This document shows positions 1 through 8,969 of a DNA stretch of 64,000 nucleotides, one piece after another (within the stretch, counting starts at the first letter, position 1; each line of letters begins with the position of its first letter). The DNA is from Clostridium sp. CS001 (lineage in GTDB: Bacteria; Bacillota; Clostridia; Clostridiales; Clostridiaceae). The notes under the pieces were generated by a model that searched no databases, was not told the origin of the DNA, and saw nothing but the letters and a program-made list of their open reading frames with translations. The stretch covers positions 1 to 64,000 of the forward strand of contig NZ_JAIZZN010000017.1 of NCBI RefSeq assembly GCF_020443565.1. Direction: 5' to 3'. Made by a program: the position numbers and the translations under genes.

Positions 1-110
1 TGAAAAATATTTATGATTAGGTAAATCTTATTGAACCGCCAAGTACCGAACGGTATGCTTGGTGGTGTGAGAGGTCGCTGAATAAATTAATTATTCAGCT
101 CCTACTCGAT
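1..110 (+). mobile_element. 3' end of a group II intron (domains V and VI)
   Basis: Positions 33-70 form a domain V-like hairpin: ACCGCCAAGTACCG pairs with CGGTATGCTTGGTGGT around an AA tip. It is followed by GTGTGAGAGG and a domain VI-like stem, GCTGAATAA against the TTATTCAGC ending near 99. The tail CTCCTACTCGAT, ending at 110, has an unpaired A seven bases from the end, which fits a branch point and an AY 3' end. This layout is typical of bacterial group II introns. The intron body and any encoded reverse transcriptase lie before the window. Its domain V differs from that of the dnaE intron, so it is a separate lineage. Confidence 0.75.
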
Positions 111-140
111 TACTTATTTATAAAAAACTTAAAAAGTATG

Positions 141-168
141 TTGTTATAATGAAGAATATTGTTATAAT
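141..168 (+). promoter_or_regulatory. Probable sigma-A promoter of the 118-aa membrane protein gene
   Basis: TTGTTA at 141-146 and TATAAT at 163-168 are separated by 16 bases. They lie just downstream of the intron end and upstream of an AGGAGGGG ribosome-binding site. Confidence 0.6.
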
Positions 169-198
169 TATTAAAGAACATAATAGGAGGGGTTATTC

Positions 199-555
199 AT
201 GAAGGGGATTTTAAAGGATTTATTTCGTTGTTTTAAATTATCTTTAAAGATATTTTTAGTTCCTTTAATTTTAGGTGCTGTGGTTGGGTTAATAGCTAGT
301 TTAATTAGGGGAGAATTTTATCTTCAAGAAATATTTAGCTTTGTAAATAGAATGACAATAAGAGTATCGTGCTTTGGACTTGCCATTTCAGCTATAGGGC
401 TTGTAAAGACTAGAATGATGGAACCCTTAAATTATGAAGAGAAATGGGTAGAATATTTTAGTGTACTGAACTTAGTTGGAGTTATATTTTTTATTTCATT
501 ATTTATGTTAGGTTATTCAGTGATAATAGATGTGGCTTTATTTAGAATTTATTAA
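199..555 (+). CDS. Small integral membrane protein of unknown function
   Basis: I do not recognise this 118-residue protein. It has a basic N-terminus and three or four hydrophobic segments, at roughly residues 15-38, 52-66 and 88-112, so it is probably an inner-membrane protein. A strong AGGAGGGG site sits eight bases before the ATG, and the gene has its own promoter and terminator, so it looks monocistronic. It lies between a group II intron end and ftsE. No catalytic motif is visible. Confidence 0.7.
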   Translation: MKGILKDLFRCFKLSLKIFLVPLILGAVVGLIASLIRGEFYLQEIFSFVNRMTIRVSCFGLAISAIGLVKTRMMEPLNYEEKWVEYFSVLNLVGVIFFISLFMLGYSVIIDVALFRIY

Positions 556-562
556 ATAACTT

Positions 563-598
563 AATTGGTGTAGTACCGTTTGGGCTACACCAATTTTA
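563..598 (+). terminator. Rho-independent terminator
   Basis: The stem AATTGGTGTAG / CTACACCAATT is followed by TTTTATAT, directly after the small membrane protein gene. Confidence 0.8.
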
Positions 599-833
599 TA
601 TGTATTTACAAAATAAAAGTTGTGATAATTTTGCAGGATGTTCATAATTTTTGCTTTATAGGAAAACATAAATATAGATATTATTTTGAATGCTTTTAAT
701 AAAAAAATATTACTTATTTCAAAGTTCACGAAAACTTTAAAAAAAAATTTATTATACAGTTAGTGCTTATGGTATACTGTTATTAGCAATTTAACAGGAA
801 TAAAGCACATAAATGGGGTAAGGAGAGTTTAAT

Positions 834-1520
834 ATGATACAATTTAACAAAGTAACTAAGATTTACGATAATAATGTAATAGCATTGTCGAATATTGATA
901 TTACTATTGAAAAAGGAGAATTTGTATTTCTTGTAGGGCCAAGTGGAGCAGGGAAATCTACTTTTATTAAAACACTTTTAAAAGAGGTAGAACCAACTAC
1001 AGGTAATGTTATTTCCAATGGTATAGATTTAACGAAATTAACCAGAAATCAGGTACCCTATTATAGAAGAAAAATTGGATTGGTTTTTCAAGATTTTAGG
1101 CTAATTGATAATCTAAATGTTTATGAAAATGTAGCATTTGCACTTAGAGTTATAGAGGCTTCTCCAAGAGATATAAAGAAAAAGGTACCATTAGTTTTGG
1201 ATTTAGTTGGACTTTCAAAAAAGCATATGGCTTTTCCACGTGAATTATCTGGTGGCGAGCAGCAAAGGGTATCTCTTGCTAGGGCAATAGTAAACAATCC
1301 TGCTTTGTTAATAGCAGATGAGCCAACAGGTAACTTGGACCCTGAAACAGCAGCTGAAATCATGGATGTGTTAAATGATATTAATAAGGCTGGTACTACA
1401 ATAGTTATGGCAACACATGCAAAAAATATAGTAGACTCTATGAAAAAGAGAGTAATAGCTATAGAAAAAGGTGTTTTAGCTAGAGATGAGCAGAGGGGAA
1501 GATACGGTTATGAAGATTAG
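834..1520 (+). CDS. ftsE: Cell division ATP-binding protein FtsE
   Basis: This is the ATPase of the FtsEX complex. It is an ABC-type system that does not transport but couples ATP hydrolysis to activation of peptidoglycan hydrolases at the membrane. The 228-residue protein has Walker A GPSGAGKS at 35-42, the Q-loop Gln at 86, the signature LSGGEQQ at 138-144, Walker B LLIADEP at 158-164 and the H-loop His at 195. Length and motifs are standard for FtsE. The 3' end overlaps ftsX by 11 bases, so the two are translationally coupled, and the gene heads an ftsE-ftsX-ctpA-minJ group as in Bacillus. Confidence 0.96.
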   Translation: MIQFNKVTKIYDNNVIALSNIDITIEKGEFVFLVGPSGAGKSTFIKTLLKEVEPTTGNVISNGIDLTKLTRNQVPYYRRKIGLVFQDFRLIDNLNVYENVAFALRVIEASPRDIKKKVPLVLDLVGLSKKHMAFPRELSGGEQQRVSLARAIVNNPALLIADEPTGNLDPETAAEIMDVLNDINKAGTTIVMATHAKNIVDSMKKRVIAIEKGVLARDEQRGRYGYED

Positions 1521-2409
1521 TACAATTAAATATTTTATTGTGGACGCTTTAAAGAGTTTAAGACGAAATAAAACTGTCAGTATAGCATCAGTGGCTACAG
1601 TTGCAGCTACACTGTTTATTTTAGGTGTGTTTTTACTAATTGTTTTTAATGTCAATGCAGGTGTTAGTGAATTAGGTTCAAAACTAGAGGTGAAGATTTA
1701 TCTTAAAGATGAGTATACAATTTCAGATAAAATAGCTATAGAAAAAGCGCTAAACGGTGTAGAAGGAGTTTCAAATATTAAATTTGAAAATAAAAGTGAT
1801 GCACTGGTAAAGGTAAAGAAGCAATTTGGAGAAGATAGTAAGGCGTTAGTACAAGGCTTTGAAAAAGATAATCCTTTTCCTAATGCATTTTTAGTAAGGG
1901 TAGAAAAACCAGAAGTTGTAAGTAATGTAGTTAAAGCTGCTGAAGGGCTTTCAGGAATTGAAAAAATTAAGGATGTCCGTGAGATTGTTGATAAGATCAT
2001 AAAGATAACCAATACCCTTAAGGTAATTGGGCTTATATTGTTTGCAATTTTGATAAGTGTATCTTTATTCTTAATAGGAAATACAATTAAACTTACTGTT
2101 TACTCAAGACGAAAAGAAATTGGTATTATGAAATATGTTGGAGCTACTGATTGGTTTATAAGGTGGCCATTTATTATTGAAGGAATGATACTTGGTGTTG
2201 CAGGAGCAATTATTTCTACTGTAATACTATATTATTCTTATGATGTAGTATTTGGAAAGTTTGCGAATATATCATTAGGATTTTTAGGGTTTACTCTAAT
2301 TAGTCCATATTTTATACTGGGAACTATCTTATGGCAATTTATATTAGGTGGGTTGTTTATTGGAGCGGTAGGAAGCATTATATCAATAAGGAAATTCCTA
2401 GTTGTGTAA
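1510..2409 (+). CDS. ftsX: Cell division membrane protein FtsX
   Basis: This is the membrane partner of FtsE. It has a cytoplasmic N-terminus, a first membrane helix at about 25-48, a large outside loop of about 115 residues that usually contacts hydrolases or their co-factors, and three further helices near 175-200, 225-250 and 265-290. I prefer the ATG at 1510 (299 aa, MKISTIKYF) over the in-frame ATG at 1486, because AGGGGAAG lies just before it and the shorter form fits the family N-terminus. The gene overlaps the ftsE stop. Confidence 0.95.
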   Translation: MKISTIKYFIVDALKSLRRNKTVSIASVATVAATLFILGVFLLIVFNVNAGVSELGSKLEVKIYLKDEYTISDKIAIEKALNGVEGVSNIKFENKSDALVKVKKQFGEDSKALVQGFEKDNPFPNAFLVRVEKPEVVSNVVKAAEGLSGIEKIKDVREIVDKIIKITNTLKVIGLILFAILISVSLFLIGNTIKLTVYSRRKEIGIMKYVGATDWFIRWPFIIEGMILGVAGAIISTVILYYSYDVVFGKFANISLGFLGFTLISPYFILGTILWQFILGGLFIGAVGSIISIRKFLVV

Positions 2410-2497
2410 TAACAAATATATTTATTTTCTTATTAGTGTTATAAATTCTATATATTCACATAAATAATATATAGAGAATTACAAAGAGGTGTATTAA

Positions 2498-3778
2498 ATG
2501 GGCGATCAAAATAAGTTAGATCAGTTTAAAACTGTAGAAACCCGTAGCGAAGTAGGTAAAACTAAAAAAAACAAGAGTATTGCGTGGATTATAGTTTTGG
2601 TGCTAGTTACTAATGTTATAACTTTATTTGTTTCAAATCAAATTTCTATAAGAACTCCTAATGGAAAGGTTATAATAGGAAGAGAAGCTTATAACGAAAT
2701 CTCAAAATTTCAAAAATTATTTTTAGTTAAGAACAAGTTATATGAATACTATGATGGTAAAATTGATGACGATGTTTTAGTAGAGGGAGCTATCAAGGGT
2801 ATGACTAATTCCCTAGAGGATCCTTACACAGTCTTTATGAATAAGAAAGAGTTCTTAGATTTTAACACTCAAACAGAAGGGGCTTATACGGGCCTTGGGT
2901 TACAGGTAGGAGTTAAAGAAAATAATATAGTTGTAATTGCTCCATTTGATGAATCGCCAGCCAAAAAAGCTGGAATAATTTCTGGAGATATTATTGAAAA
3001 GGTTAATGGGACAGATGTATCTGGAAAAGAGCTTGAAAAAGCTGTTTCAATGATGAAAGGCAAGGAAAATGAATCAGTTACCTTAACTATTAATAGAAAA
3101 GGAAAAGGTAGCTTTGATGTCAGCATGAAGCGCGCTAAGATTGAACTTATAACAGTTAAGGGTGAAATGCTAGAAAATAGTGTTGGATATATTCAGCTTA
3201 CTATGTTTGATGAACACACTGGTGATAATTTCAAAAAGAAATTAACAGAATTGCAAGCTAAGGGCATGAAGAGCTTAATAGTGGATTTAAGAGGTAATCC
3301 TGGTGGACTTCTAGATCAATGTGTAGATGTAACTTCTAATTTTGTACCAGAAGGAAAGGTTATAACATACACAATAGATAAAGATAAGAATAAGAAGGAA
3401 TATAAGTCTAAAGGTGGTTCTGCTATAGGAATGCCACTAACAGTATTAACAGATGGAGGAACTGCAAGCGCTTCAGAAATTTTTTCAGGAGCAGTAAGGG
3501 ACTATAAAGTTGGTACTTTAGTTGGAGAAAAAACTTTCGGTAAGGGTGTAGTTCAAACTATGCTATACAGAAGTGTTGACGGGTTTAATGACGGTACTGC
3601 ATTAAAAGTAACTATATCAAAGTACTATACACCTGTTGGGGAAAATATACATCATATTGGAATAAAGCCAGAAATAAATATTGTATATCCTCAAGAACTT
3701 AAAGAAAAAGATTATGATAGAAAATTAGATCCTCAGTTTAAAAAAGCTTTAGAGCTAGCTAAGGATAAAATCAAGTAA
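2498..3778 (+). CDS. ctpA: Carboxy-terminal processing protease, S41 family with PDZ domain
   Basis: A secreted, membrane-anchored serine protease of the CtpA/CtpB type, which trims proteins outside the membrane; in Bacillus CtpB acts in sporulation signalling. The 426 residues contain a single N-terminal membrane helix at about 28-46, a PDZ domain at about 125-210 and an S41 catalytic domain. The expected Ser/Lys/Gln triad can be placed: Ser324 in GTASASE, Lys349 in GEKTFGKG, and Gln353, with the spacing seen in CtpB. It lies between ftsX and a MinJ-like gene, with its own terminator, and is intact. Confidence 0.93.
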   Translation: MGDQNKLDQFKTVETRSEVGKTKKNKSIAWIIVLVLVTNVITLFVSNQISIRTPNGKVIIGREAYNEISKFQKLFLVKNKLYEYYDGKIDDDVLVEGAIKGMTNSLEDPYTVFMNKKEFLDFNTQTEGAYTGLGLQVGVKENNIVVIAPFDESPAKKAGIISGDIIEKVNGTDVSGKELEKAVSMMKGKENESVTLTINRKGKGSFDVSMKRAKIELITVKGEMLENSVGYIQLTMFDEHTGDNFKKKLTELQAKGMKSLIVDLRGNPGGLLDQCVDVTSNFVPEGKVITYTIDKDKNKKEYKSKGGSAIGMPLTVLTDGGTASASEIFSGAVRDYKVGTLVGEKTFGKGVVQTMLYRSVDGFNDGTALKVTISKYYTPVGENIHHIGIKPEINIVYPQELKEKDYDRKLDPQFKKALELAKDKIK

Positions 3779-3783
3779 TAATA

Positions 3784-3822
3784 CAAGTATCTACTAAGTC
3801 ATTTGGTAGATACTTGGTTTTT
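3784..3822 (+). terminator. Rho-independent terminator after ctpA
   Basis: CAAGTATCTAC pairs with GTAGATACTTG, followed by GTTTTT. Confidence 0.8.
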
Positions 3823-3921
3823 AACAACATTTTGGAAGCTTGAAGTCTGCCATCTTCTATAAGTGGCAGTTGCCTAGTCCAGAGAAGTTACTTTTGTGGC
3901 AATCTAAATCTGCTTCCGAAG

Positions 3922-3957
3922 TTGTTAATATTGCAGCACCGCAGGTGATGATTTAAC
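3922..3957 (+). repeat. Short repeat shared with the region upstream of the ydjM-like gene
   Basis: TTGTTAATATTGCAG and, after a short gap, TGATGATTTAAC occur here and again at 15157-15191. The outer part is an imperfect inverted repeat (GTTGTTAA / TTAACAAC). Each copy lies shortly before a membrane protein gene. The function is unknown. Confidence 0.4.
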
Positions 3958-4052
3958 AACAATAAGTACACACATATGATATGCATGGCTCGAGGATAAT
4001 GCATGTAGAAAATATGGATAGTCACAGTGATATGAGGGGAGAATTTTATCCG

Positions 4053-5345
4053 ATGGACATTGCTATACATACTTTAAGGGCAGTTGCTTCTGCAATTGTA
4101 GACCCGACAAATGCTCTTATTTTAATGATGATTACATTGATTTTTTACAATAAAAATAAAAAAATAGCTATTATGCAGAAGATGATAATGGGAGAAAGTA
4201 TAGATTCACCTTTCGAATTAACTATATCTCAAGTTGTAATAGGAATTGCTGCTGGAGCGGTGGCAAGTCTAATATTTACCTTCCTAGGTTTAGTTTTTGA
4301 TGAAAATTCAAGTATTTACTTGCTGTTTATGGTGTCATTATTCTTTATGGCATTTAAACCTAGATTTATTTGTTTTTCTTATTCCGGTGCAGTTCTCGGT
4401 ATAATAAGTCTAGCTTCTAAATATTTAGCAAGTATACTACATATGCCACAGTTAAATATCATAAATGTAGATATTCTTACCCTAATGACTTTGGTTGGAA
4501 TACTTCATGTTATAGAGGGTGGATTAGTAATGATAGATGGTTCAAGAGGAGCTATTCCTGTTTTTACAAATAGAGATGATAAGATTATTGGTGGATTTGC
4601 ATTAAAAAGATATTGGGCATTACCAATTGCTATTCTTATACTTTTAAGTGCGAGTACATCAGATTTAGTTACAGGGCAAAGCATTATGACTCCGCAGTGG
4701 TGGCCTTTAATAAAGGGGGACATAGTACTTAAGATTTTGAAGACGTCAGTTATTGCATCTGTTGCTTTGTATGGAGTTATCGGCTATAGCAGTATAACTT
4801 TTACTAAGAGCAAGAAAAAAAAGAGTATTACTTCAGGCGCTTTAATAATTGGATATGGTGTAATATTAACAGTTGTTTCACAACTTGCAGCATTTGGAGC
4901 AGTTTTCCAACTGTTTATTTTGATATTCGCTGCTGTTGCCCATGAAGCAATGATAAGAATAGAAAAGCATACGGAGCTTGTTGGAAAACCTAAATTTGTT
5001 AGTAGTAAGCAGGGTATAATGGTACTTGAAGTAGTGCCAAAATCACCTGCATTCCAAATAGGAATTGAAAGTGGAGATTTAATAGTTGAACTTAATAATG
5101 AATTAATAGAAAGTGAACAGGAAATTTTCAATATAATTAGAGGAAGCTATAATTCTATATCTCTTAAAATTAAAAAGCCTTCTGGAGAACTAAAGGACAT
5201 AAGTTATAGTAATATGAGTGGCAACAAAAGACTAGGAATAGTTGTAGTGCCAAGAGAAGTACCAAAAGATACTACTATAGTAAAAGTGGATGACGAAAGC
5301 TTTAAAGATATACTGGAGAAAATGAAAGATAAAGACAAGGAATGA
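4053..5345 (+). CDS. minJ: MinJ-like polytopic membrane protein with C-terminal PDZ domain
   Basis: The protein resembles Bacillus MinJ, which bridges DivIVA and MinCD to place the division site. It has about eight hydrophobic segments through residue 295, then a PDZ domain at about 314-400 (GIMVLEVVPKSPA, GDLIVELN). Gene order ftsE-ftsX-ctp-minJ-uvrB-uvrA matches Bacillus and supports the call, although sequence divergence is large. The frame is open from 3981, but the upstream segment looks non-coding. I use the ATG at 4053 (430 aa), preceded by GAGGGGA at a rather long 12-base spacing. The name is inferred from architecture and synteny. Confidence 0.8.
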   Translation: MDIAIHTLRAVASAIVDPTNALILMMITLIFYNKNKKIAIMQKMIMGESIDSPFELTISQVVIGIAAGAVASLIFTFLGLVFDENSSIYLLFMVSLFFMAFKPRFICFSYSGAVLGIISLASKYLASILHMPQLNIINVDILTLMTLVGILHVIEGGLVMIDGSRGAIPVFTNRDDKIIGGFALKRYWALPIAILILLSASTSDLVTGQSIMTPQWWPLIKGDIVLKILKTSVIASVALYGVIGYSSITFTKSKKKKSITSGALIIGYGVILTVVSQLAAFGAVFQLFILIFAAVAHEAMIRIEKHTELVGKPKFVSSKQGIMVLEVVPKSPAFQIGIESGDLIVELNNELIESEQEIFNIIRGSYNSISLKIKKPSGELKDISYSNMSGNKRLGIVVVPREVPKDTTIVKVDDESFKDILEKMKDKDKE

Positions 5346-5351
5346 GTTTAT

Positions 5352-5380
5352 AGCGTAACTGAGGTTGCGCTTTTTTTATT
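5352..5380 (+). terminator. Rho-independent terminator after minJ
   Basis: The stem AGCGTAAC / GTTGCGCT is followed by seven T residues. Confidence 0.85.
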
Positions 5381-5389
5381 GTCTGAAAA

Positions 5390-5634
5390 AGTATGAAGCT
5401 TCTCCTGCTTGCCTTGCAATCGAGCTTGGTACTAGAAATTCCATTAAGAAATTCTAATCTTTTGCGAATATAAAATCATCTACCGCTCACACTCAGCGTC
5501 CTGCTTCGGGCTCGCTATGCCGCCGTCCTGGCGGAATTACGACGATTTTATATTAGCAAAGAAAGAATTTCTAAATGGAATTTCAATAGTCCTTTCGCCT
5601 CTTATTGCAAGTCACTTCGGAGAAACTTCATACT
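5390..5634 (+). repeat. Long palindromic intergenic element, copy A
   Basis: A 245-bp near-complete inverted repeat. Outer arms AGTATGAAG / CTTCATACT bound it, inner arms pair through most of the element, and the tip is CCGCCGTCCTGGCGG. It is related to copies at 55278-55520 and 61547-61791. It contains no ORF. It lies downstream of the minJ terminator, in the same orientation relative to its upstream gene as the other copies. Confidence 0.85.
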
Positions 5635-5769
5635 CGCTATTAGTCTAATAAACATAAAAGAGGTCTCAGTTTTTGTAAATTCTTGCATGTTGATAAAAGA
5701 AATTTACAATGTTATAATTCTATTATAATATATTGAGATAATATACGACGATATAAATGAGGTGTTAAA

Positions 5770-6030
5770 ATGGATATGGAAACAAAACATATGTTTGAAT
5801 TAATATTAGCTAAATTAGGCGGTATGGAAAACAAGCAAGATAGTATGGAAAAAAGACAAGATGAGATGTATGTGATGCAAAGAGCGCTAGAGGAAAATGC
5901 AAAGGTAACAAGAGCAGAACAAAGCAAAATGATGTATATGCTTGCTGATATACAAGGGAAAGTTACAAAATTAACTGGGGAAGTTGAGCAACATGAGAAT
6001 TTTATTAGTCAAATAAGGGCAATTAAATAA
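5770..6030 (+). CDS. Small coiled-coil protein of unknown function
   Basis: An 86-residue hydrophilic protein, rich in Glu, Gln, Lys and Met, with heptad-like spacing along nearly its whole length (for example MENKQDSMEKRQDEMYVM), so it is probably an elongated coiled coil. It has no signal peptide, membrane helix or catalytic motif. A GAGGTG site precedes the ATG and a strong terminator follows, so it is a free-standing gene. Short proteins of this kind are common in clostridia and often annotated only as hypothetical. Confidence 0.65.
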   Translation: MDMETKHMFELILAKLGGMENKQDSMEKRQDEMYVMQRALEENAKVTRAEQSKMMYMLADIQGKVTKLTGEVEQHENFISQIRAIK

Positions 6031-6050
6031 AAAAATAATGATTATATATT

Positions 6051-6082
6051 CATCCTTAGGGTTTAACCCTAAGGATGTTTGT
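6051..6082 (+). terminator. Rho-independent terminator, possibly bidirectional
   Basis: A near-perfect hairpin, CATCCTTAGGG / CCCTAAGGATG, followed by TTTGT. It lies between two convergent genes. Confidence 0.8.
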
Positions 6083-6137
6083 ATATCTGTATCAAAATTA
6101 TCATAATCTAAATAACTTTTACTTTATTAAGGTTGCA

Positions 6138-6518
6138 CTAGCTTCTCCTGGCAATCATTTCAATTTCAACCTGAGCTCCTAGAGGCAATGAAGCTACTCC
6201 AATAGTTGTACGCGCAGGATATGGTAAAGAAAACTGGTTCAAATAAACTTCATTCATTGCAGCGAATTTACCCATATCTGTTAAAAATACATTCACTTTT
6301 ACAACGTTATCAGGTGTCAAACCTGCCGATTCCAATACATTAAAAAGGTTCTTAAAGCATTGATTTGTTTGGTCACAAATATCACCTTCAACAAGTTTTC
6401 CAGTCTGGGAATCTATTGGGGTTTGTCCAGATAAGAATATCAAATCTCCCGATTCAATTGCATGGGAATACGGTCCAACTGAAACAGCTCCTGCTGCACT
6501 GTAAGCTTTTCTTAACAT
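6138..6518 (-). CDS. ridA: RidA (YjgF/YER057c/UK114) family enamine/imine deaminase
   Basis: RidA proteins hydrolyse reactive 2-aminoacrylate and related imines released by PLP enzymes, protecting the cell. The 126 residues match the family length and contain the N-terminal SAAGAVSVGPYSHAI, LSGQTPID, the conserved Arg in YPARTTIGV, and the final LPLGAQVEIEMIA. It lies on the minus strand with an AGGAGG site a few bases before the ATG and stands alone between convergent and divergent neighbours. Confidence 0.93.
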   Translation of the reverse strand: MLRKAYSAAGAVSVGPYSHAIESGDLIFLSGQTPIDSQTGKLVEGDICDQTNQCFKNLFNVLESAGLTPDNVVKVNVFLTDMGKFAAMNEVYLNQFSLPYPARTTIGVASLPLGAQVEIEMIARRS

Positions 6519-6595
6519 GATAAAATTCCTCCTTATTGGTTATGATAAAACATTTTAATTCATCTTGACTCAAAATATAAATTTCTTAAATTTGA

Positions 6596-6611
6596 CACGT
6601 GGGTGGCGCTA
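6596..6611 (-). repeat. Partial copy of the CACGTGGGTGGC short repeat
   Basis: It matches the repeat at 47264-47289 over 16 bases with one mismatch (GGCGCTA in place of GGCACTA). Confidence 0.45.
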
Positions 6612-6738
6612 ATCTGTTTATATACTAATTATAACATGAACTTCAAGTATAAGGGAGATGATTATCTGAAAATTGCGTCTTTAACCTTGCACGTGGCAAT
6701 TCTCACGCAGTATCTTAAGAATACAGTTACATAAGGAT

Positions 6739-6793
6739 AGTATGATATTTCTACCTTCCAGCTCTTTTGCAAGGCACGCAGGAGAAATATCAT
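6739..6793 (-). repeat. Deletion derivative of the long palindromic element
   Basis: The ends TATGATATTTCT / AGAAATATCATA and the motif TTGCAAGGCACGCAGGAGA correspond, on the minus strand, to the left end of the 245-bp elements (compare the start of the copy at 61547). The middle is missing, leaving about 55 bp. Confidence 0.55.
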
Positions 6794-6937
6794 AATTGTT
6801 GCACCTAGATTAGGATACAATATATTTGACATATCAAAAACTTATAGTTAAAATATTAAGTGACGAACAAATGTTCAGATGATACATGATAATTAATAAT
6901 TTTTATACAACATATAGCAATACAAGGCGGTGATTTT

Positions 6938-8923
6938 ATGCATGAATTTAAATTGCATTCAAAGTTTAAACCTACTGGAGACCAGCCACAGGCAATTGAT
7001 AGTCTTGTGAAAGGAATCGAGGAAGGAAAGAAGTTTCAAACTCTTTTAGGAGTAACTGGTTCTGGAAAGACTTTTACTATGGCCAATATTATTGAGAGAG
7101 TTCAAAAACCCACATTGGTGCTGGCTCATAATAAGGTTCTAGCAGCGCAACTTTGCTCAGAATTTAGAGAGTTTTTTCCGGATAATTGTGTGGAATATTT
7201 TGTGTCTTACTATGATTATTATCAACCTGAGGCTTATGTTGCTCAGACGGATACATTCATAGAAAAGGACTCATCTGTTAATGACGATATAGATAAACTA
7301 AGGCATTCAGCTACATCAGCATTGCTAGAGCGTAATGATGTTATTGTGGTGGCTTCAGTTTCATGCATATATGGACTTGGTAACCCAGAAGAGTATAAAA
7401 AACTCACGGTGTCTTTAAGGGAAGGCATGGAAAAGGACAGAAATAAGGTTATAAGAGATTTAATAGATATACAGTATGAAAGAAATGACATTAACTTTAT
7501 TCGTGGTACTTTTAGAGTTAGGGGAGACACCTTGGATATATTCCCTGCATCTTCTTCAAGTGAAGGAATTAAGGTGGAGTTTTTTGGTGATGAAATAGAG
7601 AAAATTAGATCTTTTGATGTGCTTACAGGGGAAATCCTTGGAACTAGAAAGCATGTATCTATTTTTCCTGCATCTCACTTTGCTACTTCAAAGGATAAGC
7701 TGGAGATTGCAATAACTAGGATAGAAGAAGAACTAGAGCAGAGGCTTAAGGAGCTTACCTCTCAGGATAAGGCTTTAGAGGCACAAAGACTTAGACAAAG
7801 AACTAACTTTGATATTGAAATGATGAGAGAGGTTGGTTACTGTAGTGGAATTGAGAACTATTCTAGGATTTTAGATGGCAGGCCTGCGGGGACAGCGCCT
7901 CAAACTTTGATGCATTATTTCCCTAAGGATTTTTTAATGTTTATAGATGAAAGCCACGTAACTCTTCCTCAGGTTAGAGCTATGTTTGGGGGAGATAAAT
8001 CAAGAAAAACTAATTTAGTGGAATATGGATTTAGACTTCCTTCTGCTTATGACAATAGACCATTAACTTTTCAAGAGTTTGAGGGTAGTTTAAATCAAAC
8101 AGTCTTCGTAAGTGCAACTCCAAATGTTTACGAAGGTGAGCATAGTGAAAACGTTGCAGAGCAAGTAATAAGACCTACAGGACTACTAGATCCTGAAATA
8201 GAAATAAGACCCGTTAAAGGGCAAATAGATGATTTATATGCTAGTATTCAGGATACAATAAAAAAAGGGTTTAGAATTTTAGTTACAACCCTTACAAAAA
8301 AAATGTCAGAGGACTTAACTAAGTACTTAAAAGAAATAGGAGTAAAGGTTACCTATCTGCACTCAGATATTGATACTATAGAAAGAATGAAGATTATTCA
8401 GGATCTAAGGCTGGGTAATCATGATGTGCTAGTAGGCATAAATCTTTTAAGGGAAGGCTTAGATATTCCTGAGGTAGCACTTGTTGCTATATTAGATGCG
8501 GATAAGGAAGGATTCTTGCGTTCGGAAACTGCACTTATTCAAACTATAGGAAGAGCTGCGAGAAATTCAGAAAGTAAAGTAATAATGTATGCAGATAATA
8601 TTACAAAATCTATGGCAAGGGCCATTGCTGAAACTAATAGACGTAGAAAAATCCAGATAGCCTATAATGAAGAAAATGGGATTACTCCAACTACTATTAT
8701 TAAAGATATTAGGGAGGTAATTGGATCTATTATGGTGGCAGAGGATGAAGTGGTTTATGAAACCCTTGAAGCGGCTATGGAGGTAAATTCTGAGGTCACT
8801 AAAAAGTTAATGGATAAGTATGAAAAAGAAATGAAGCAAGCAGCTAAGGATTTACAATTTGAAAGAGCTGCGCAGCTTAGAGATATAATTTATAAATTGA
8901 AAAAGCAGATTAAAAACATTTAA
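6938..8923 (+). CDS. uvrB: Excinuclease ABC subunit B
   Basis: This is the damage-verification helicase of nucleotide excision repair. It is loaded by UvrA and then recruits UvrC. The 661 residues are typical in length. Walker A GVTGSGKT is at 38-45, the beta-hairpin tyrosine region [10 protein letters not shown] is present, and the helicase motifs DESHVTLPQ and RAARN are in order. A UVR motif occupies the last 40 residues ([15 protein letters not shown]). It lies 46 bases before uvrA in one operon. Confidence 0.98.
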   Translation: MHEFKLHSKFKPTGDQPQAIDSLVKGIEEGKKFQTLLGVTGSGKTFTMANIIERVQKPTLVLAHNKVLAAQLCSEFREFFPDNCVEYFVSYYDYYQPEAYVAQTDTFIEKDSSVNDDIDKLRHSATSALLERNDVIVVASVSCIYGLGNPEEYKKLTVSLREGMEKDRNKVIRDLIDIQYERNDINFIRGTFRVRGDTLDIFPASSSSEGIKVEFFGDEIEKIRSFDVLTGEILGTRKHVSIFPASHFATSKDKLEIAITRIEEELEQRLKELTSQDKALEAQRLRQRTNFDIEMMREVGYCSGIENYSRILDGRPAGTAPQTLMHYFPKDFLMFIDESHVTLPQVRAMFGGDKSRKTNLVEYGFRLPSAYDNRPLTFQEFEGSLNQTVFVSATPNVYEGEHSENVAEQVIRPTGLLDPEIEIRPVKGQIDDLYASIQDTIKKGFRILVTTLTKKMSEDLTKYLKEIGVKVTYLHSDIDTIERMKIIQDLRLGNHDVLVGINLLREGLDIPEVALVAILDADKEGFLRSETALIQTIGRAARNSESKVIMYADNITKSMARAIAETNRRRKIQIAYNEENGITPTTIIKDIREVIGSIMVAEDEVVYETLEAAMEVNSEVTKKLMDKYEKEMKQAAKDLQFERAAQLRDIIYKLKKQIKNI

Positions 8924-8969
8924 GATATTTCAAAAGATGATTTGATTGCTTAATTACAGAGGAGGAACT

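Larger units (their letters stand above)
6519..6937. other. Intergenic region between ridA and uvrB
   Basis: This 419-bp gap has no credible ORF. It holds the divergent upstream regions of ridA and uvrB, a degenerate copy of a short palindromic repeat at 6596-6611, and a 55-bp mini-palindrome at 6739-6793. Confidence 0.6.

Noticed and set aside
3981-4052. Upstream extension of the MinJ-like protein
   Set aside because: The extra codons show no hydrophobic or domain pattern, and a ribosome-binding site lies between them and the ATG at 4053.
5390-5634. Long inverted repeat considered as a CRISPR array or tRNA cluster
   Set aside because: There are no direct repeats with spacers and no tRNA-like cloverleaf; the symmetry is one full-length palindrome.
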